In this document: piece by piece, positions 35,450 to 44,961 of the stretch
Numbering within the stretch: position 1 is the stretch's first letter
Layout of the letters: every line of letters starts with the position of its first letter
Position numbers and translations under genes: made by a program
Notes under the pieces: generated by a model
The model's database searches: none
Told to the model about the DNA's origin: nothing
The model's input: only the letters and a program-made list of their open reading frames with translations
Source: CBDCYH01 sp965224105
GTDB lineage: Bacteria; Bacteroidota; Rhodothermia; Rhodothermales; JABDKH01
Length of the DNA: 64,000 bases
Assembly: GCA_965224105.1 (NCBI GenBank)
Contig: CBDCYH010000001.1
Coordinates: 682,001 to 746,000 of the forward strand
Direction of reading: 5' to 3'

Positions 35450-37948
35450 ATGCGTGAGTTTTTCCTGAACGTAGGTGACGAAGACCTTGAACAAAGCATC
35501 CCGTTACCGACTGCAGATGAGGAGCGAGAAATGAGCACCTCGGATGTGCCCGACGATATTCCGATCCTGGCACTCCGAAACACCGTCCTATTTCCTGGCG
35601 TCGTCCTTCCTATCACGGTTGGGAGAGACGCGTCCCTGAAACTGGTAAAAGACGCATTCGCTGGAGACCGGCTTATTGGCGTGGTTGCCCAGAGAAATGG
35701 CGACATCGAGAATCCGGATCCGGAAGATCTGTACGAGTACGGTTCTGTCGCTACCATCTTGAAGCTTATCAAGATGCCGGATGGCTCTAAATCGATCGTG
35801 ATCCAGGGAAAGAGACGATTCCGGATTGATACCTTCATCCAGCAGGAGCCCTACTTTAAAGCTCAGGTAACGCCTCTTGAAGACCAATTCCAGGGGGACG
35901 AAATCGAACTGCAGGCGAGAATCCGCTCGATCAAGGAGTTGGCAATAAATATTGTCAACCTGTCTCCCAACATGCCTAGCGAGGCGGCATTCGCGATTCA
36001 AAATATCGACTCTCCCACTTTTCTGATTCACTTTATTGCAGCCAATCTGCAGATCGAAGTACAGGACAAACAGAAACTCCTGGAGACAATCCCCCTGCTG
36101 GAACGAGCCGAGATGGTCGTTGAACTCCTCCACCGGGAACTGCAAGTTCTCCAAGTTTCGGAAGAGATCCGATCACGCGTCAAAACCGACGTCGACAAAC
36201 AGCAGCGTGAATACCTTCTCCGCCAGCAACTAAAAGCCATCCAGGACGAACTCGGCGAAAACGATTACGCGATAGGCGAAATTGAAGAGCTCCGAAATCG
36301 GATGGAGAAGAAAAACCTTTCGGCGGATGCACGCAAGACCGTCGAAAAGGAGTTGGAAAAATTGTCTAGAAGCAATCCAGCCTCGCCCGATTACTCGGTC
36401 ACCCGTAACTACATCGACTGGATCCTGGACCTCCCCTGGGAGGAGTATTCAGAAGATCATCTCGATATCAAAAGAGCCGAAGCTATTCTCGATGAAGATC
36501 ACTACGGCCTCGACAAAGTCAAACAGAGGATACTGGAATATCTTGCTGTACTGAAACTCAAGGGAGATATGAAGGCTCCTATCCTTTGCTTCTACGGACC
36601 TCCGGGAGTTGGAAAAACCAGCTTGGGCAAGAGTATCGCGCGTGCGCTGGACCGTCAGTTCGTGCGAATGAGTTTGGGTGGAGTGCGCGACGAAGCGGAA
36701 ATCCGTGGACACAGGCGAACCTATGTAGGAGCACTCCCCGGCAGGATCCTTCAAGGCATGAAAAAGGCCGGCAAGGGTAACCCTGTCATGATGCTGGATG
36801 AGATTGACAAAATCGGATCGGATTTTCGTGGCGACCCATCCTCGGCGCTATTGGAAGTTCTGGACCCGGAGCAAAACGTCGCCTTCAATGATCACTACCT
36901 GGAATTGGACTACGATCTGTCCAAGGTCCTATTCATTGCGACAGCAAACTATCTCGAGCAAATCCCCGCTCCACTCAGGGATCGGATGGAAATTATTCAG
37001 ATCACTGGATACACGCAGGGTGAAAAACTGTCAATCGCAAAGCAGTACCTGGTCCCGCGACAGACAAAAGAAAATGGTCTGAAGAAGAACCAAATTAAAA
37101 TCAAAGATGAAACCCTGCGGCTGCTCATTGATGGATACACACGCGAGTCGGGTGTTCGTCAACTGGAACGGACGATTGGTTCGCTTATCCGGGGTGTAGC
37201 GAAAAAAGTTGCAACAGGTGAAATTAGCAAGGCGACAATTTCTGCTACCGACGTAAAAGAATATCTGGGTACAAAGAAGTATTACGCCGAGGTTGCGCTA
37301 CGCACCAAAGTGCCGGGAGTCGCGACCGGCTTGGCATGGACCCCGGTAGGCGGCGATATCCTGTTCATCGAGGCGTCTGTTTCGAGGGGTTCCGGAAAAA
37401 TGATTCTTACCGGTCAACTCGGTGACGTAATGAAAGAGTCGGCGCAAGCTGCCATGTCGTATGTCAAGGCGCATGCAGGCGATCTCAACATTCCCCAGGA
37501 CGCTTTCAGATACTGGGACGTCCACGTGCACGTCCCAGCTGGTGCCGTTCCCAAAGACGGACCGTCCGCTGGAGTAGCGATGACAAGTGCGTTGGTTTCT
37601 ATCTACAGCCAGCGGCGGATAAAGAATACCGTGGCGATGACCGGCGAAATCACACTACGTGGACTTGTTCTTCCGGTAGGCGGGATCAAAGAGAAAGTTC
37701 TGGCGGCAAAACGAGCAGGCATTAAGAAGGTTGTCCTTCCAAAGAAGAACCTGAAAGACGTTGACGAAATAGATCCCAAGGCCCTCCGCGGTCTTGAGAT
37801 AGTCTACGCGACGACAATTAACGAGGTGCTTGACGAGGTGCTACTGTCTCGAACGAGGATCAGCCCCAAGAAGTATTTTGCTGTCCCAAAAGAATCGCGA
37901 AGCGTCGCATCGGAAGGGTACTCCGTCGATCCGACCCAGATTAACTAA
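35450..37948 (+). CDS. lon: ATP-dependent protease Lon (LonA type)
   Basis: An 832-residue soluble AAA+ protease degrading damaged and regulatory proteins. Seen: the N-terminal substrate-recognition domain beginning IPILALRNTVLFPGVVLPI, a coiled region (KQQREYLLRQQLKAIQDELG), Walker A GPPGVGKTS, Walker B VMMLDEIDKIG, the sensor region, and the protease domain with the catalytic Ser in KDGPSAGVAMTSA and the Lys in GGIKEKVLAAKRAG. Length is standard. The ATG at 35450 (MREFFLNVGDED) is chosen; an ATG at 35393 would prefix 19 unconserved residues. No classical heat-shock (CIRCE) repeat is seen in the 145-base upstream gap. Confidence 0.95.
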   Translation: MREFFLNVGDEDLEQSIPLPTADEEREMSTSDVPDDIPILALRNTVLFPGVVLPITVGRDASLKLVKDAFAGDRLIGVVAQRNGDIENPDPEDLYEYGSVATILKLIKMPDGSKSIVIQGKRRFRIDTFIQQEPYFKAQVTPLEDQFQGDEIELQARIRSIKELAINIVNLSPNMPSEAAFAIQNIDSPTFLIHFIAANLQIEVQDKQKLLETIPLLERAEMVVELLHRELQVLQVSEEIRSRVKTDVDKQQREYLLRQQLKAIQDELGENDYAIGEIEELRNRMEKKNLSADARKTVEKELEKLSRSNPASPDYSVTRNYIDWILDLPWEEYSEDHLDIKRAEAILDEDHYGLDKVKQRILEYLAVLKLKGDMKAPILCFYGPPGVGKTSLGKSIARALDRQFVRMSLGGVRDEAEIRGHRRTYVGALPGRILQGMKKAGKGNPVMMLDEIDKIGSDFRGDPSSALLEVLDPEQNVAFNDHYLELDYDLSKVLFIATANYLEQIPAPLRDRMEIIQITGYTQGEKLSIAKQYLVPRQTKENGLKKNQIKIKDETLRLLIDGYTRESGVRQLERTIGSLIRGVAKKVATGEISKATISATDVKEYLGTKKYYAEVALRTKVPGVATGLAWTPVGGDILFIEASVSRGSGKMILTGQLGDVMKESAQAAMSYVKAHAGDLNIPQDAFRYWDVHVHVPAGAVPKDGPSAGVAMTSALVSIYSQRRIKNTVAMTGEITLRGLVLPVGGIKEKVLAAKRAGIKKVVLPKKNLKDVDEIDPKALRGLEIVYATTINEVLDEVLLSRTRISPKKYFAVPKESRSVASEGYSVDPTQIN

Positions 37949-37959
37949 CACCCGCTACG

Positions 37960-38196
37960 TTAGTTGGGACGCGACTTCTTCTTGGGTCTCTCTTCCAATA
38001 TCTTCGCGTCCTCGATGTTATCATCTAGGCCATCGCGGAAGGATCTTTCGACATCCACCACAAGCGACGATGTTTTGTCAATCGCTGTGTCCAGGCCTTT
38101 TGCGAGCGCGCGAAACAGCGCTCCACCAACAAACAGAGTTTTCCCAACCAGATTTAGCTTTTCAAAATCAACGCGCCTATCGGGTTTCTGCGTCAT
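37960..38196 (-). CDS. Small helical protein, possibly related to its upstream neighbour
   Basis: A 78-residue protein, MTQKPDRRVDFEKLN at the start, with a long amphipathic helical stretch and a basic end (RPKKKSRPN). I do not recognise a family. The segment FEKLNLVGKTLFVGGAL aligns loosely with FDDLGFADRALFLCDAA in the 133-residue protein encoded 10 bases upstream, with F, L, LF and A in register, suggesting an old duplication. The gene is co-directional with that one and with topA and is likely in the same transcript. The hydrophobic helix could associate with membrane or form helical bundles. Confidence 0.6.
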   Translation of the reverse strand: MTQKPDRRVDFEKLNLVGKTLFVGGALFRALAKGLDTAIDKTSSLVVDVERSFRDGLDDNIEDAKILEERPKKKSRPN

Positions 38197-38206
38197 CCCA
38201 CCTGGC

Positions 38207-38608
38207 CTAACTAGATTTCTTGGTCGACCGTTTCTTTGTCGATCTTTTCTTGGCGGTTCGCTTGCGCGTCGTCGACTTCTTGGCAGAGCCAGATTTTGAT
38301 GCTCTCTTCTTTGATGCAGTCGACTTCGTTTTGCGTTTAGTGCTGGACCGTTTTTTAGTCGGTTTGGCTGAACCCTTCTTCTCGCCGCCAGCCTTTACGG
38401 CCTCTTCGGCCGATTTAAAGCTGTCACGCACGTCCTCCGACACGTCCTCAACTATGTCTGAGACGCCACTGATAAATTCTTCGACCAGGTCGACGACGGT
38501 GGCCATAGCCGCATCGCACAAGAATAGTGCTCTGTCTGCAAAGCCCAGATCGTCAAATTCGAGACGGACTTTTTTGTATTTGCGATTTGCCGAAGATTTG
38601 TTTGCCAT
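38207..38608 (-). CDS. Histone-H1-like protein with lysine-rich tail
   Basis: A 133-residue protein in two parts. Residues 1-74 are predicted helical (FDDLGFADRALFL..., VVDLVEEFISGVSDIVEDV). Residues 75-133 are a low-complexity basic tail built from Lys, Arg, Ser, Thr and Ala, ending in repeated STKKR units. Tails of this kind, as in bacterial H1-like proteins, bind nucleic acid without sequence specificity. The neighbouring topA gene product ends in a very similar tail (repeated ATKKR), which suggests either shared function at DNA or exchange between the two genes. The ATG at 38608 has no strong ribosome site. Confidence 0.65.
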   Translation of the reverse strand: MANKSSANRKYKKVRLEFDDLGFADRALFLCDAAMATVVDLVEEFISGVSDIVEDVSEDVRDSFKSAEEAVKAGGEKKGSAKPTKKRSSTKRKTKSTASKKRASKSGSAKKSTTRKRTAKKRSTKKRSTKKSS

Positions 38609-38754
38609 GTCGTAATCGCGATTTTCTCGCGGATTTGTTGATGAACTGCGCTCTCACCACTATGTAGACGGTAGAATCTCCCCTCTGTTTCAATGGTGGC
38701 AAAACAAGAAACGTCAGGCGCGTTATGTGCCCCAATCTACTGGTCGTGATCTAA

Positions 38755-41469
38755 CTACTCGTCGCGGGAACCAGCCTTCCTGGTTGTTTTCCTTTTTGTC
38801 GCCTTTTTAGAGCTTCGTTTCTTTGAAGCCTGTTTTTTCGTGGCCCGCTTCTTTGTAGCCTTCTTCTTGGTCGCTTTCTTCTTGGTTGCTCGCTTTTTCG
38901 TCGCCCGCTTTTTCGTCGCCCGCTTTTTACCCTTTGAAGCTTCCCGGGCCTCCAACAAAGCGAGTGCTTCTTCCAGGGTTACCTCCTCATGATTGGCGTC
39001 CTTGGGTATCGAAGCATTTGTCTTGAGATGCTTAACGTAGTGTCCGTAACGCCCATCCCAAATTTCAATTGGCTCGCCCGATTCAGGATGCGTGCCAACC
39101 GTTCGGAGCGCCTTGCTGCGAGCTTCCTTTTTGAGAATCAGTTCGAGAGCTTTGTCAAATCCAACCTCAAGTATGTTGACGTCTTTCGGCAGCGAGGCAA
39201 AAATCCTCCCATGCTGGGCATAAGGTCCAAATCGACCTATGTTCACCTGTATGTCATTACCTGTTTCCGGATGAACACCCAACTTTTTTGGCAGCGCAAG
39301 TAAATCCAGAGCAGTTTTGAAATCAACGGTCTCCACATCCATGTTTTTCGGAATGGATGTTCTCTTCGGACGCCCTTCCTGGTCATCTCCGCCCAGCTGG
39401 ACGTATGGGCCATAGGGGCCGTTTTTTAGAAGGACGGGCATGTCATTGTCAGGATGTTTCCCCAGAATGTCGTCCCCTCGTTTAGCTTTCTCAACAAGCT
39501 CGTGTAAGGTCTCCTCCGTAACATCACCAGGTGCCAAATCTACTGGCAGCGACGCTCTCACAAGGTCGGGCTCCGCACCCGCCTCTACATAAGGTCCGTA
39601 ACGACCTACCCGCACTTTGTGCTCTCCCCACTTCGGATAACTCAGCTCGGACACTGCTCGGGCATCGATCTTATCCAATCCACTTTCGACCTTGTCGGCA
39701 AGCCCGTCTTTTCCATTGTAAAACTTCTCCAGATAGGGACGTGCATCTTTTTGACCATCCGCGATCTCGTCCAAGACGAGTTCCATCTGAGCCGTGAATC
39801 CCGGATCTACAAGTTGTTCAAATTGTTGCTCGAGGAGATTCACAGTAGCAAACGCTGTGAACGTTGGTACTAGCTGTCTTCCTTTCTTTCTGATGTACCC
39901 TCGTCGAACAATCGTGTCCATTATTGATGCATACGTACTGGGCCGTCCGACGCCTTCCTTCTCAAGTACTTTGATAAGCGTAGCCTCTGTGTACCGGGCC
40001 GGTGGCTTTGTCTCGTGACCTACCGGTTCCAGATTCTCGCAGTTTGGCGTGTCACCTTCCTCCATTTTTGGGAGCAGTATGGATTGATCATCCAATGCAG
40101 AGTTAGGATCATCCGATCCTTCTACATAGGCCCTGAAAAAACCGGCAAACACCACTTCCTTTCCAGATGCTCGGAAAGTGGACTCATCGTCACTCTTGCC
40201 AACTGTAATTGTTGCCGTTGTAAATTTCAACCGAGCATCGGCCATCTGCGACGCCACCGTACGTTTCCAGATCAGGTCGTATAGTTTTCCTTCCGTGCTC
40301 GTCAACCCGAGTTCATCTTTAGTCTTCATTGCCGATCCTGCCGGCCGGATCGCCTCGTGCGCTTCTTGTGCATTGCGGACGGTTCCAGCATACGTCCGGA
40401 TGGTATCAGACAGGTAATCAGATCCGTATCGTTGCTCAATCGCTTTCCGGCTAGCCTCGATCGCTTCTGATGACAAGGTTGTCGAGTCGGTTCGCATGTA
40501 GGTGATGAAGCCTTGTTCATATAGCTTCTGCGCGACCTGCATCGTTTGCCGTGCAGAGAGTCCAAGCTTCCGCGATCCTTCCTGTTGTAGCGTCGATGTA
40601 ATAAACGGTGCCTGAGGTGTTCTCTTTTGAAAGCGATCTTCTATAGCCTCAACTGTCCACTGCTCTTTAGCAAGTGAGTCGGCCAGTGCAGTCGCCCTGC
40701 CTTCTTCCAGGATTACGATGTCCTTACCGAGCTTGAGGTCGTCCTTAAGTTTTCCGGTATCGTCATCAAAATCCTTTCCCGATGCCAGACGAATCCCATT
40801 CAGATGCGTCATCGTCGCATCGAAGTTTTCTCCGCCCTGATTCAGTACTGCTTTCAGGTCCCAGTATCCCGCGGGTATAAACGCAATCCGCTCGCGTTCG
40901 CGAAGCACGCACAATCGGACGGCGACGCTTTGAACACGACCGGCAGATAATTTTGGTTTGACCTTCTTCCACAACAACGGCGAGATCGAGTAACCCACGA
41001 GTCTATCCAGAATCCGTCGCGTCTCCTGCGCATCAACAAGATTGAAATTGATATCTCTGGTATTCTCAAGCGCATTAAGGATAGCATCCTCTGTGATCTC
41101 GTGGAACACCATTCGCTTGATTGGTACTTTTGCGTTGAGGACGTTGACCAGATGCCAGCCAATAGATTCGCCTTCCCGGTCCTCATCCGTCGCAATATAT
41201 AATTCGTCAGCTTCCTTTAGCGCCTTCTTCAGACCGGCTACTACTTTCTTCTTGTCTGATGGAATGATGTACAAAGGTGCAAAATCATCTTCCACGTTGA
41301 TCCCCAACCTCGACCACTTCTCTTTTTTCATAGCCGCTGGAATTTGCGAAGCAGATGCTGGCAAATCTCTTATGTGGCCCATACTTGCCTCAACAACATA
41401 GTCCTTCGGCAAGAACTTGCGGATTGTTCGCGCCTTCGTCGGTGATTCTACTACTACTAATCGTTTCAT
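38755..41469 (-). CDS. topA: DNA topoisomerase I with lysine-rich C-terminal tail
   Basis: A 904-residue type IA topoisomerase that relaxes negative supercoils. Seen: the TOPRIM domain (VVVESPTKARTIRKFL near the N-terminus, and the acidic ATDEDREGE), the core with RVQSVAVRL, and the active-site Tyr in FITYMRTDSTTL. The C-terminal half has four topoisomerase C-terminal repeats of the (R/P)YGPYV type (GRYGPYVEAG, NGPYGPYVQLG, GRFGPYAQHG, GRYGHYVKHL) and no zinc-finger cysteine clusters. From about residue 846 to 904 the chain is a repetitive basic tail of ATKKR/ATKKK units. Such tails are known in some TopA proteins and enhance DNA binding. The ATG at 41469 gives the standard N-terminus MKRLVVVES. 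Confidence 0.95.
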   Translation of the reverse strand: MKRLVVVESPTKARTIRKFLPKDYVVEASMGHIRDLPASASQIPAAMKKEKWSRLGINVEDDFAPLYIIPSDKKKVVAGLKKALKEADELYIATDEDREGESIGWHLVNVLNAKVPIKRMVFHEITEDAILNALENTRDINFNLVDAQETRRILDRLVGYSISPLLWKKVKPKLSAGRVQSVAVRLCVLRERERIAFIPAGYWDLKAVLNQGGENFDATMTHLNGIRLASGKDFDDDTGKLKDDLKLGKDIVILEEGRATALADSLAKEQWTVEAIEDRFQKRTPQAPFITSTLQQEGSRKLGLSARQTMQVAQKLYEQGFITYMRTDSTTLSSEAIEASRKAIEQRYGSDYLSDTIRTYAGTVRNAQEAHEAIRPAGSAMKTKDELGLTSTEGKLYDLIWKRTVASQMADARLKFTTATITVGKSDDESTFRASGKEVVFAGFFRAYVEGSDDPNSALDDQSILLPKMEEGDTPNCENLEPVGHETKPPARYTEATLIKVLEKEGVGRPSTYASIMDTIVRRGYIRKKGRQLVPTFTAFATVNLLEQQFEQLVDPGFTAQMELVLDEIADGQKDARPYLEKFYNGKDGLADKVESGLDKIDARAVSELSYPKWGEHKVRVGRYGPYVEAGAEPDLVRASLPVDLAPGDVTEETLHELVEKAKRGDDILGKHPDNDMPVLLKNGPYGPYVQLGGDDQEGRPKRTSIPKNMDVETVDFKTALDLLALPKKLGVHPETGNDIQVNIGRFGPYAQHGRIFASLPKDVNILEVGFDKALELILKKEARSKALRTVGTHPESGEPIEIWDGRYGHYVKHLKTNASIPKDANHEEVTLEEALALLEAREASKGKKRATKKRATKKRATKKKATKKKATKKRATKKQASKKRSSKKATKRKTTRKAGSRDE

Positions 41470-41598
41470 CGCGTATAAATACCTGACAATCGTTAAGGCC
41501 GGATGTGTAATTTCCTACGGGCCCTGAATATGGGATTGCGTCTCACGCCTTCGCCAAAACAACGTTCCGTCGATGGATCGGATCAGACTCGAAGTGTT

Positions 41599-41621
41599 AA
41601 AACGGGGAATAGGCAGTCCCC
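41599..41621 (-). terminator. Hairpin terminator of the propeller operon
   Basis: Reading the minus strand, GGGGA (41621-41617) pairs with TCCCC (41608-41604) around an 8-base loop and is followed by GTTTTAA. It lies about 75 bases downstream of the VCBS-repeat lipoprotein stop and would end that operon before the topA promoter region. Confidence 0.5.
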
Positions 41622-41659
41622 TGCTCAAATGCAGCGCCATCGGACACAATCGGCTCTAT

Positions 41660-41701
41660 TAGCGTCCTGCGCACTAGTTCTAGCGTCCTGCGCACTAGTT
41701 C
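41660..41701. repeat. Perfect 21-bp tandem duplication spanning a stop codon
   Basis: Bases 41660-41680 and 41681-41701 are identical, two head-to-tail copies of a 21-base unit that starts TAGCGTCCTGC and ends CACTAGTTC. The right-hand copy contains the TAG stop codon (minus strand, 41695-41697) and last codons of the VCBS-repeat lipoprotein gene; the left-hand copy is just past the stop. It looks like a recent replication-slippage duplication. Confidence 0.9.
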
Positions 41702-43554
41702 TTTTCGAAGAACAGTAGTCCGCCGCCAAAGGTCCCAACAAATAGATCCAGATCAGCGTCTCCGTCTATATCGACAAACGCAGGGGTCGTAAATCGTGGC
41801 CAATCAGTGGGACCATCAAAGCTTGTCTCAACAAAATTTGGGGTGGTGGCATCTCCACGATTCTCAAACAAAACGATTCCACCGAAGTCTTTCCCGACGA
41901 CCAGATCATCATCACCATCTGCATCGATATCAACGAAGTGAGGGTAGCTTCTCCTACCGACGTCAGCGTCTAGATATTCATCATCCACGAGGACAAAATT
42001 TGGGTTGGTTTTTGATCCTTCGTTTCGGTAAAAGTTGAGCGTACCTGACGATTCGCCGACAATGGCGTCAAGATCCCCATCTCCATCCAGGTCCGACAAA
42101 GCCGGCGTAGTATTGCTGCCACGTGACAATTTGATGGCAGACTCCTGGCGTAACTCGAATTTCGGTTCTACAGCAGTCCCAACATTTTCGAAATACGCGA
42201 CATCCTTATTCCACGAGCCGACGAGTAAATCCAGGTCGCCATCCGCGTCTAAATCTCCAAACTCCAGGGCTTTGTGAAACGCCTTGTGCAAGGCCAACTC
42301 AGCGTCAAACTCAAACGTGGGATTAGACGAGCTGCCGACGTTTCTGTAGATGAATGACTTTGCGGTTTCTCCTTTTTCGGGATCAATCTTGTTCGATAAG
42401 ACGAGATCCTGATCGCCATCAGCATCCAGATCTGCGAATACGGGCATAGACTCACTACCGACATCCACGATGGGCAGGTAAGCGTCGGTATCAACTTCAA
42501 ATGAATCGCCCTCGCGCCGAAGTAAATAAAAGTTGCTCTTGGTCGTAGAGTTGGCATTGAAGGCACCGCCTAACACAGTGAGAATCAGATCTCTGTCTCC
42601 ATCGTTGTCTAGATCAGCGAAAACTGGGTCGTTATAACCAGACGTTTTAATCGGGTCACCTTTGGGAAACTGGACAGGATCCCCCCGTAACGACGGAGAA
42701 CTGCATGTTCCTCTGTTCTCTATAAACAGGAGACCCTCCTCGAAGAAATCCCCCCAGAAAAAGTCCTGATCCCCGTCGCCATCGATGTCTTCAAAATTTA
42801 GCGTGTTTGCACCGTGCTTGATGCTCCCCATGCCAGCCTCACCGATAATCTCGATGTCTTGAAACCTATCCTCCACAAACTTGAAAACCGGAGCCTTGTT
42901 TACCGGAGTCGCTACCGATTCATACCTGGAGACTGTGCCATCTAGTCTGCCTATAAACAGGTCTAGCATTTGATCGCAGTCGATATCCGTGATATTGGGG
43001 ATGTTCTGGCGATCCGTAAAAATAGGCTGTCCCGTTACGTCCCGTAGCGAATCTGCGACTAGCTCAAACTCCCATTTCCCTGCTGTCCCGACGTTGGCCC
43101 AATATCGAACGTAGCTATACGGCGATTCGGCCATTAAATCTTGATCGCCATCTCCGTCAAAATCATAAAAGCGATACCACTCCCCAACGTTTAGATCCTG
43201 ATACCGATCAGTTTCCCAGGTGTAATCTGGCACCGAAGCAGTGCCATCGTTGCGGAAGAACATCAGGTCTTCCGATCGTTCCTGAACGAACAGATCAAGA
43301 TCCCCATCTGCATCCTCATCAATGAACTGCGGTCTGGGCACATTTAGTCCGCCCAGAAAGGCAAGATCTAGTGCCTGACCCGCTTCTGAGGTAAAAGAGA
43401 TCGCATCAACGGAACGTGTATAGGCCGGTTGATTTTTGCTCACATTGACCACGTCGGAGCTTGGTCCCACCGTTTCTTTTGGGGACGAACAGGAAGATGC
43501 TACCACTGCGACCAACACGCAGAAAGTCGTTATGTGTGGGAGGCGATTATCCAA
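41695..43554 (-). CDS. FG-GAP/VCBS-repeat lipoprotein (beta-propeller)
   Basis: A 619-residue lipoprotein: signal with lipobox ASSC (acylated Cys22), then about ten Ca-binding-type repeats with cores such as DLDGDGDLDAIV, DIDADGDDDLVV and DFDGDGDQDLMA. These are FG-GAP/VCBS blades and should form one or more beta-propellers on the cell surface or in the periplasm. No enzyme domain is visible. The gene starts six bases after the stop of the cytochrome c gene and is the last of three co-directional propeller genes (47331 to 41695). The stop lies in a tandem repeat, and a terminator follows. Confidence 0.87.
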   Translation of the reverse strand: MDNRLPHITTFCVLVAVVASSCSSPKETVGPSSDVVNVSKNQPAYTRSVDAISFTSEAGQALDLAFLGGLNVPRPQFIDEDADGDLDLFVQERSEDLMFFRNDGTASVPDYTWETDRYQDLNVGEWYRFYDFDGDGDQDLMAESPYSYVRYWANVGTAGKWEFELVADSLRDVTGQPIFTDRQNIPNITDIDCDQMLDLFIGRLDGTVSRYESVATPVNKAPVFKFVEDRFQDIEIIGEAGMGSIKHGANTLNFEDIDGDGDQDFFWGDFFEEGLLFIENRGTCSSPSLRGDPVQFPKGDPIKTSGYNDPVFADLDNDGDRDLILTVLGGAFNANSTTKSNFYLLRREGDSFEVDTDAYLPIVDVGSESMPVFADLDADGDQDLVLSNKIDPEKGETAKSFIYRNVGSSSNPTFEFDAELALHKAFHKALEFGDLDADGDLDLLVGSWNKDVAYFENVGTAVEPKFELRQESAIKLSRGSNTTPALSDLDGDGDLDAIVGESSGTLNFYRNEGSKTNPNFVLVDDEYLDADVGRRSYPHFVDIDADGDDDLVVGKDFGGIVLFENRGDATTPNFVETSFDGPTDWPRFTTPAFVDIDGDADLDLFVGTFGGGLLFFEKN

Positions 43555-43560
43555 TCCTAT

Positions 43561-44946
43561 CTATTGGCTGGCTCCAAGACCTGTGGTCATGTTCTCCAAC
43601 TCTAACACCTTGACGATATCTCTCGACTGCGAGTCGATTACAACGACGGTTCCTATTTTATCGTTGTCACCAAAATTATGTCTTGGCTTATAGTCGCTCT
43701 TCAGGTTACGATTAGAGATGTAGATGTACTTCCCATCCGCGGAGACGGCCGAACCGTGTGGCGAAGCTATCCCCTCGCCTGTTAGAACTTCCACTATCTC
43801 CATGGTTCGGGCATCCAGAATAGTGATGGTATTTGCTCCGAAGTTGCCTACATAAACGAGGCGGCCATCAGCACTATAGGTTGGGTGCCACGGAGCCGCA
43901 TTCGCATCAACAGTCTTAACCAGCTTCGGCATCGCCGGATCTGCTAGTTCAAAGAACATCACCTTCCCGGTCAATTGCGTGCCCACAACCATCTGTTGTC
44001 CATCTGGTGAGATGGCAAATTGAACCAGAGTATGGGTTGGACCCTCCAGTTCGATGAAGCTCACTTCATCATCCGGAGAAACAATCATGATCCGGTTTTC
44101 TGCAAGACTTGCAGTATATGTATAATCACCCTGTGGTCGTATTGCGAGCGCATGAGGCCTGGGAAAAAATACGTCAATCTCATCGACACTCATGTCTTCG
44201 GAGTCTACGATCCCGATTCTTTGCGGAGGATCAACAGCCGACATGGATCGACCTACGCGCAATTCTCCGTTTGAGGGATGTTGCACAACCATCCCGGGAC
44301 GCTCAAATTCTCCGGTGGCAACAACATTGTTGTCGCGGTCGAATTTCAAAATCTTGTTGTCGCCGATGAGAGACAAGTACCAATACTTGCCATCGGCCGA
44401 TGCAGCCACGTGATGTGGCTTGGCGGTAGGTGAATAACCTAGCTTTTTGAGATCGATGGTTCGGACAACCTGATTCGACACCGCATCAATCACTGAGACC
44501 ACAGCCTCTCCTTGGTTACACGCGTAGATCAGGTTTTCTGATTCGGCAAACGGAACGTCGCCGTTCGAGCTTTTTGCTCCGGCGTCAATCCAGGCGCGAA
44601 GCGCCGCGAGATCACCGGCATCTAGCTGATGGGCGGAAGCCAATGCGTCATCCGAATCTAGCTTGGTTGCGAGCTCGACAGCAATGCTGTTATCCGAGTC
44701 GAAAGGAATTATCGCCTCGCCATACTGCGATCCACGAAAGATCGCCTCCCAGCTATCGAGGCGGAGTCCTGCTTCTGCTTTATCTGCACCGTGGCAGGAT
44801 GAGCACCGTGACTCTAATACTATTGAGGCCGAAGCATAAGACCCTGGCCCCGCATTTCCGTTGTTTACATTAACTGACGATGCGCAGGCCCCGAAGATCA
44901 GGGCCAGCGCACCAAGTCCAAGTATGCGCCATCGCATACTGGCCAT
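43561..44946 (-). CDS. Cytochrome c lipoprotein with YVTN/YncE-like beta-propeller
   Basis: A 461-residue lipoprotein. Acylated Cys21 in FGAC is followed by a cytochrome c domain with one haem site, CSSCH (48-52), then HGADKAEAGLRLDSWEAIFRG and ALRAWIDAGA. These resemble the Planctomycete-type cytochrome module. The remainder is a YVTN-type propeller with blades such as VVSVIDAVSNQVVRTIDL, HHVAASADGKYWYLSL and TITILDARTMEIVEVL. It is probably a periplasmic or surface electron carrier fused to a binding or catalytic propeller. The start may instead be the TTG at 44961 directly abutting the upstream stop; I prefer the ATG at 44946. No partner oxidase or reductase is in the operon. Confidence 0.82.
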   Translation of the reverse strand: MASMRWRILGLGALALIFGACASSVNVNNGNAGPGSYASASIVLESRCSSCHGADKAEAGLRLDSWEAIFRGSQYGEAIIPFDSDNSIAVELATKLDSDDALASAHQLDAGDLAALRAWIDAGAKSSNGDVPFAESENLIYACNQGEAVVSVIDAVSNQVVRTIDLKKLGYSPTAKPHHVAASADGKYWYLSLIGDNKILKFDRDNNVVATGEFERPGMVVQHPSNGELRVGRSMSAVDPPQRIGIVDSEDMSVDEIDVFFPRPHALAIRPQGDYTYTASLAENRIMIVSPDDEVSFIELEGPTHTLVQFAISPDGQQMVVGTQLTGKVMFFELADPAMPKLVKTVDANAAPWHPTYSADGRLVYVGNFGANTITILDARTMEIVEVLTGEGIASPHGSAVSADGKYIYISNRNLKSDYKPRHNFGDNDKIGTVVVIDSQSRDIVKVLELENMTTGLGASQ

Positions 44947-44961
44947 ATCAAGCTTTTTCAA

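Noticed and set aside
38614..38623. AATCGCGATT palindrome just upstream of the 38608 start
   Set aside because: A 10-base palindrome is expected by chance at this sequence length, and there is no promoter-like sequence beside it.
41503..41718. Plus-strand frame with a repeated LASCALVL, resembling a lipobox
   Set aside because: The repetition comes from the 21-base tandem duplication, and the frame runs into the opposite-strand lipoprotein gene. No signal-peptide layout is present.
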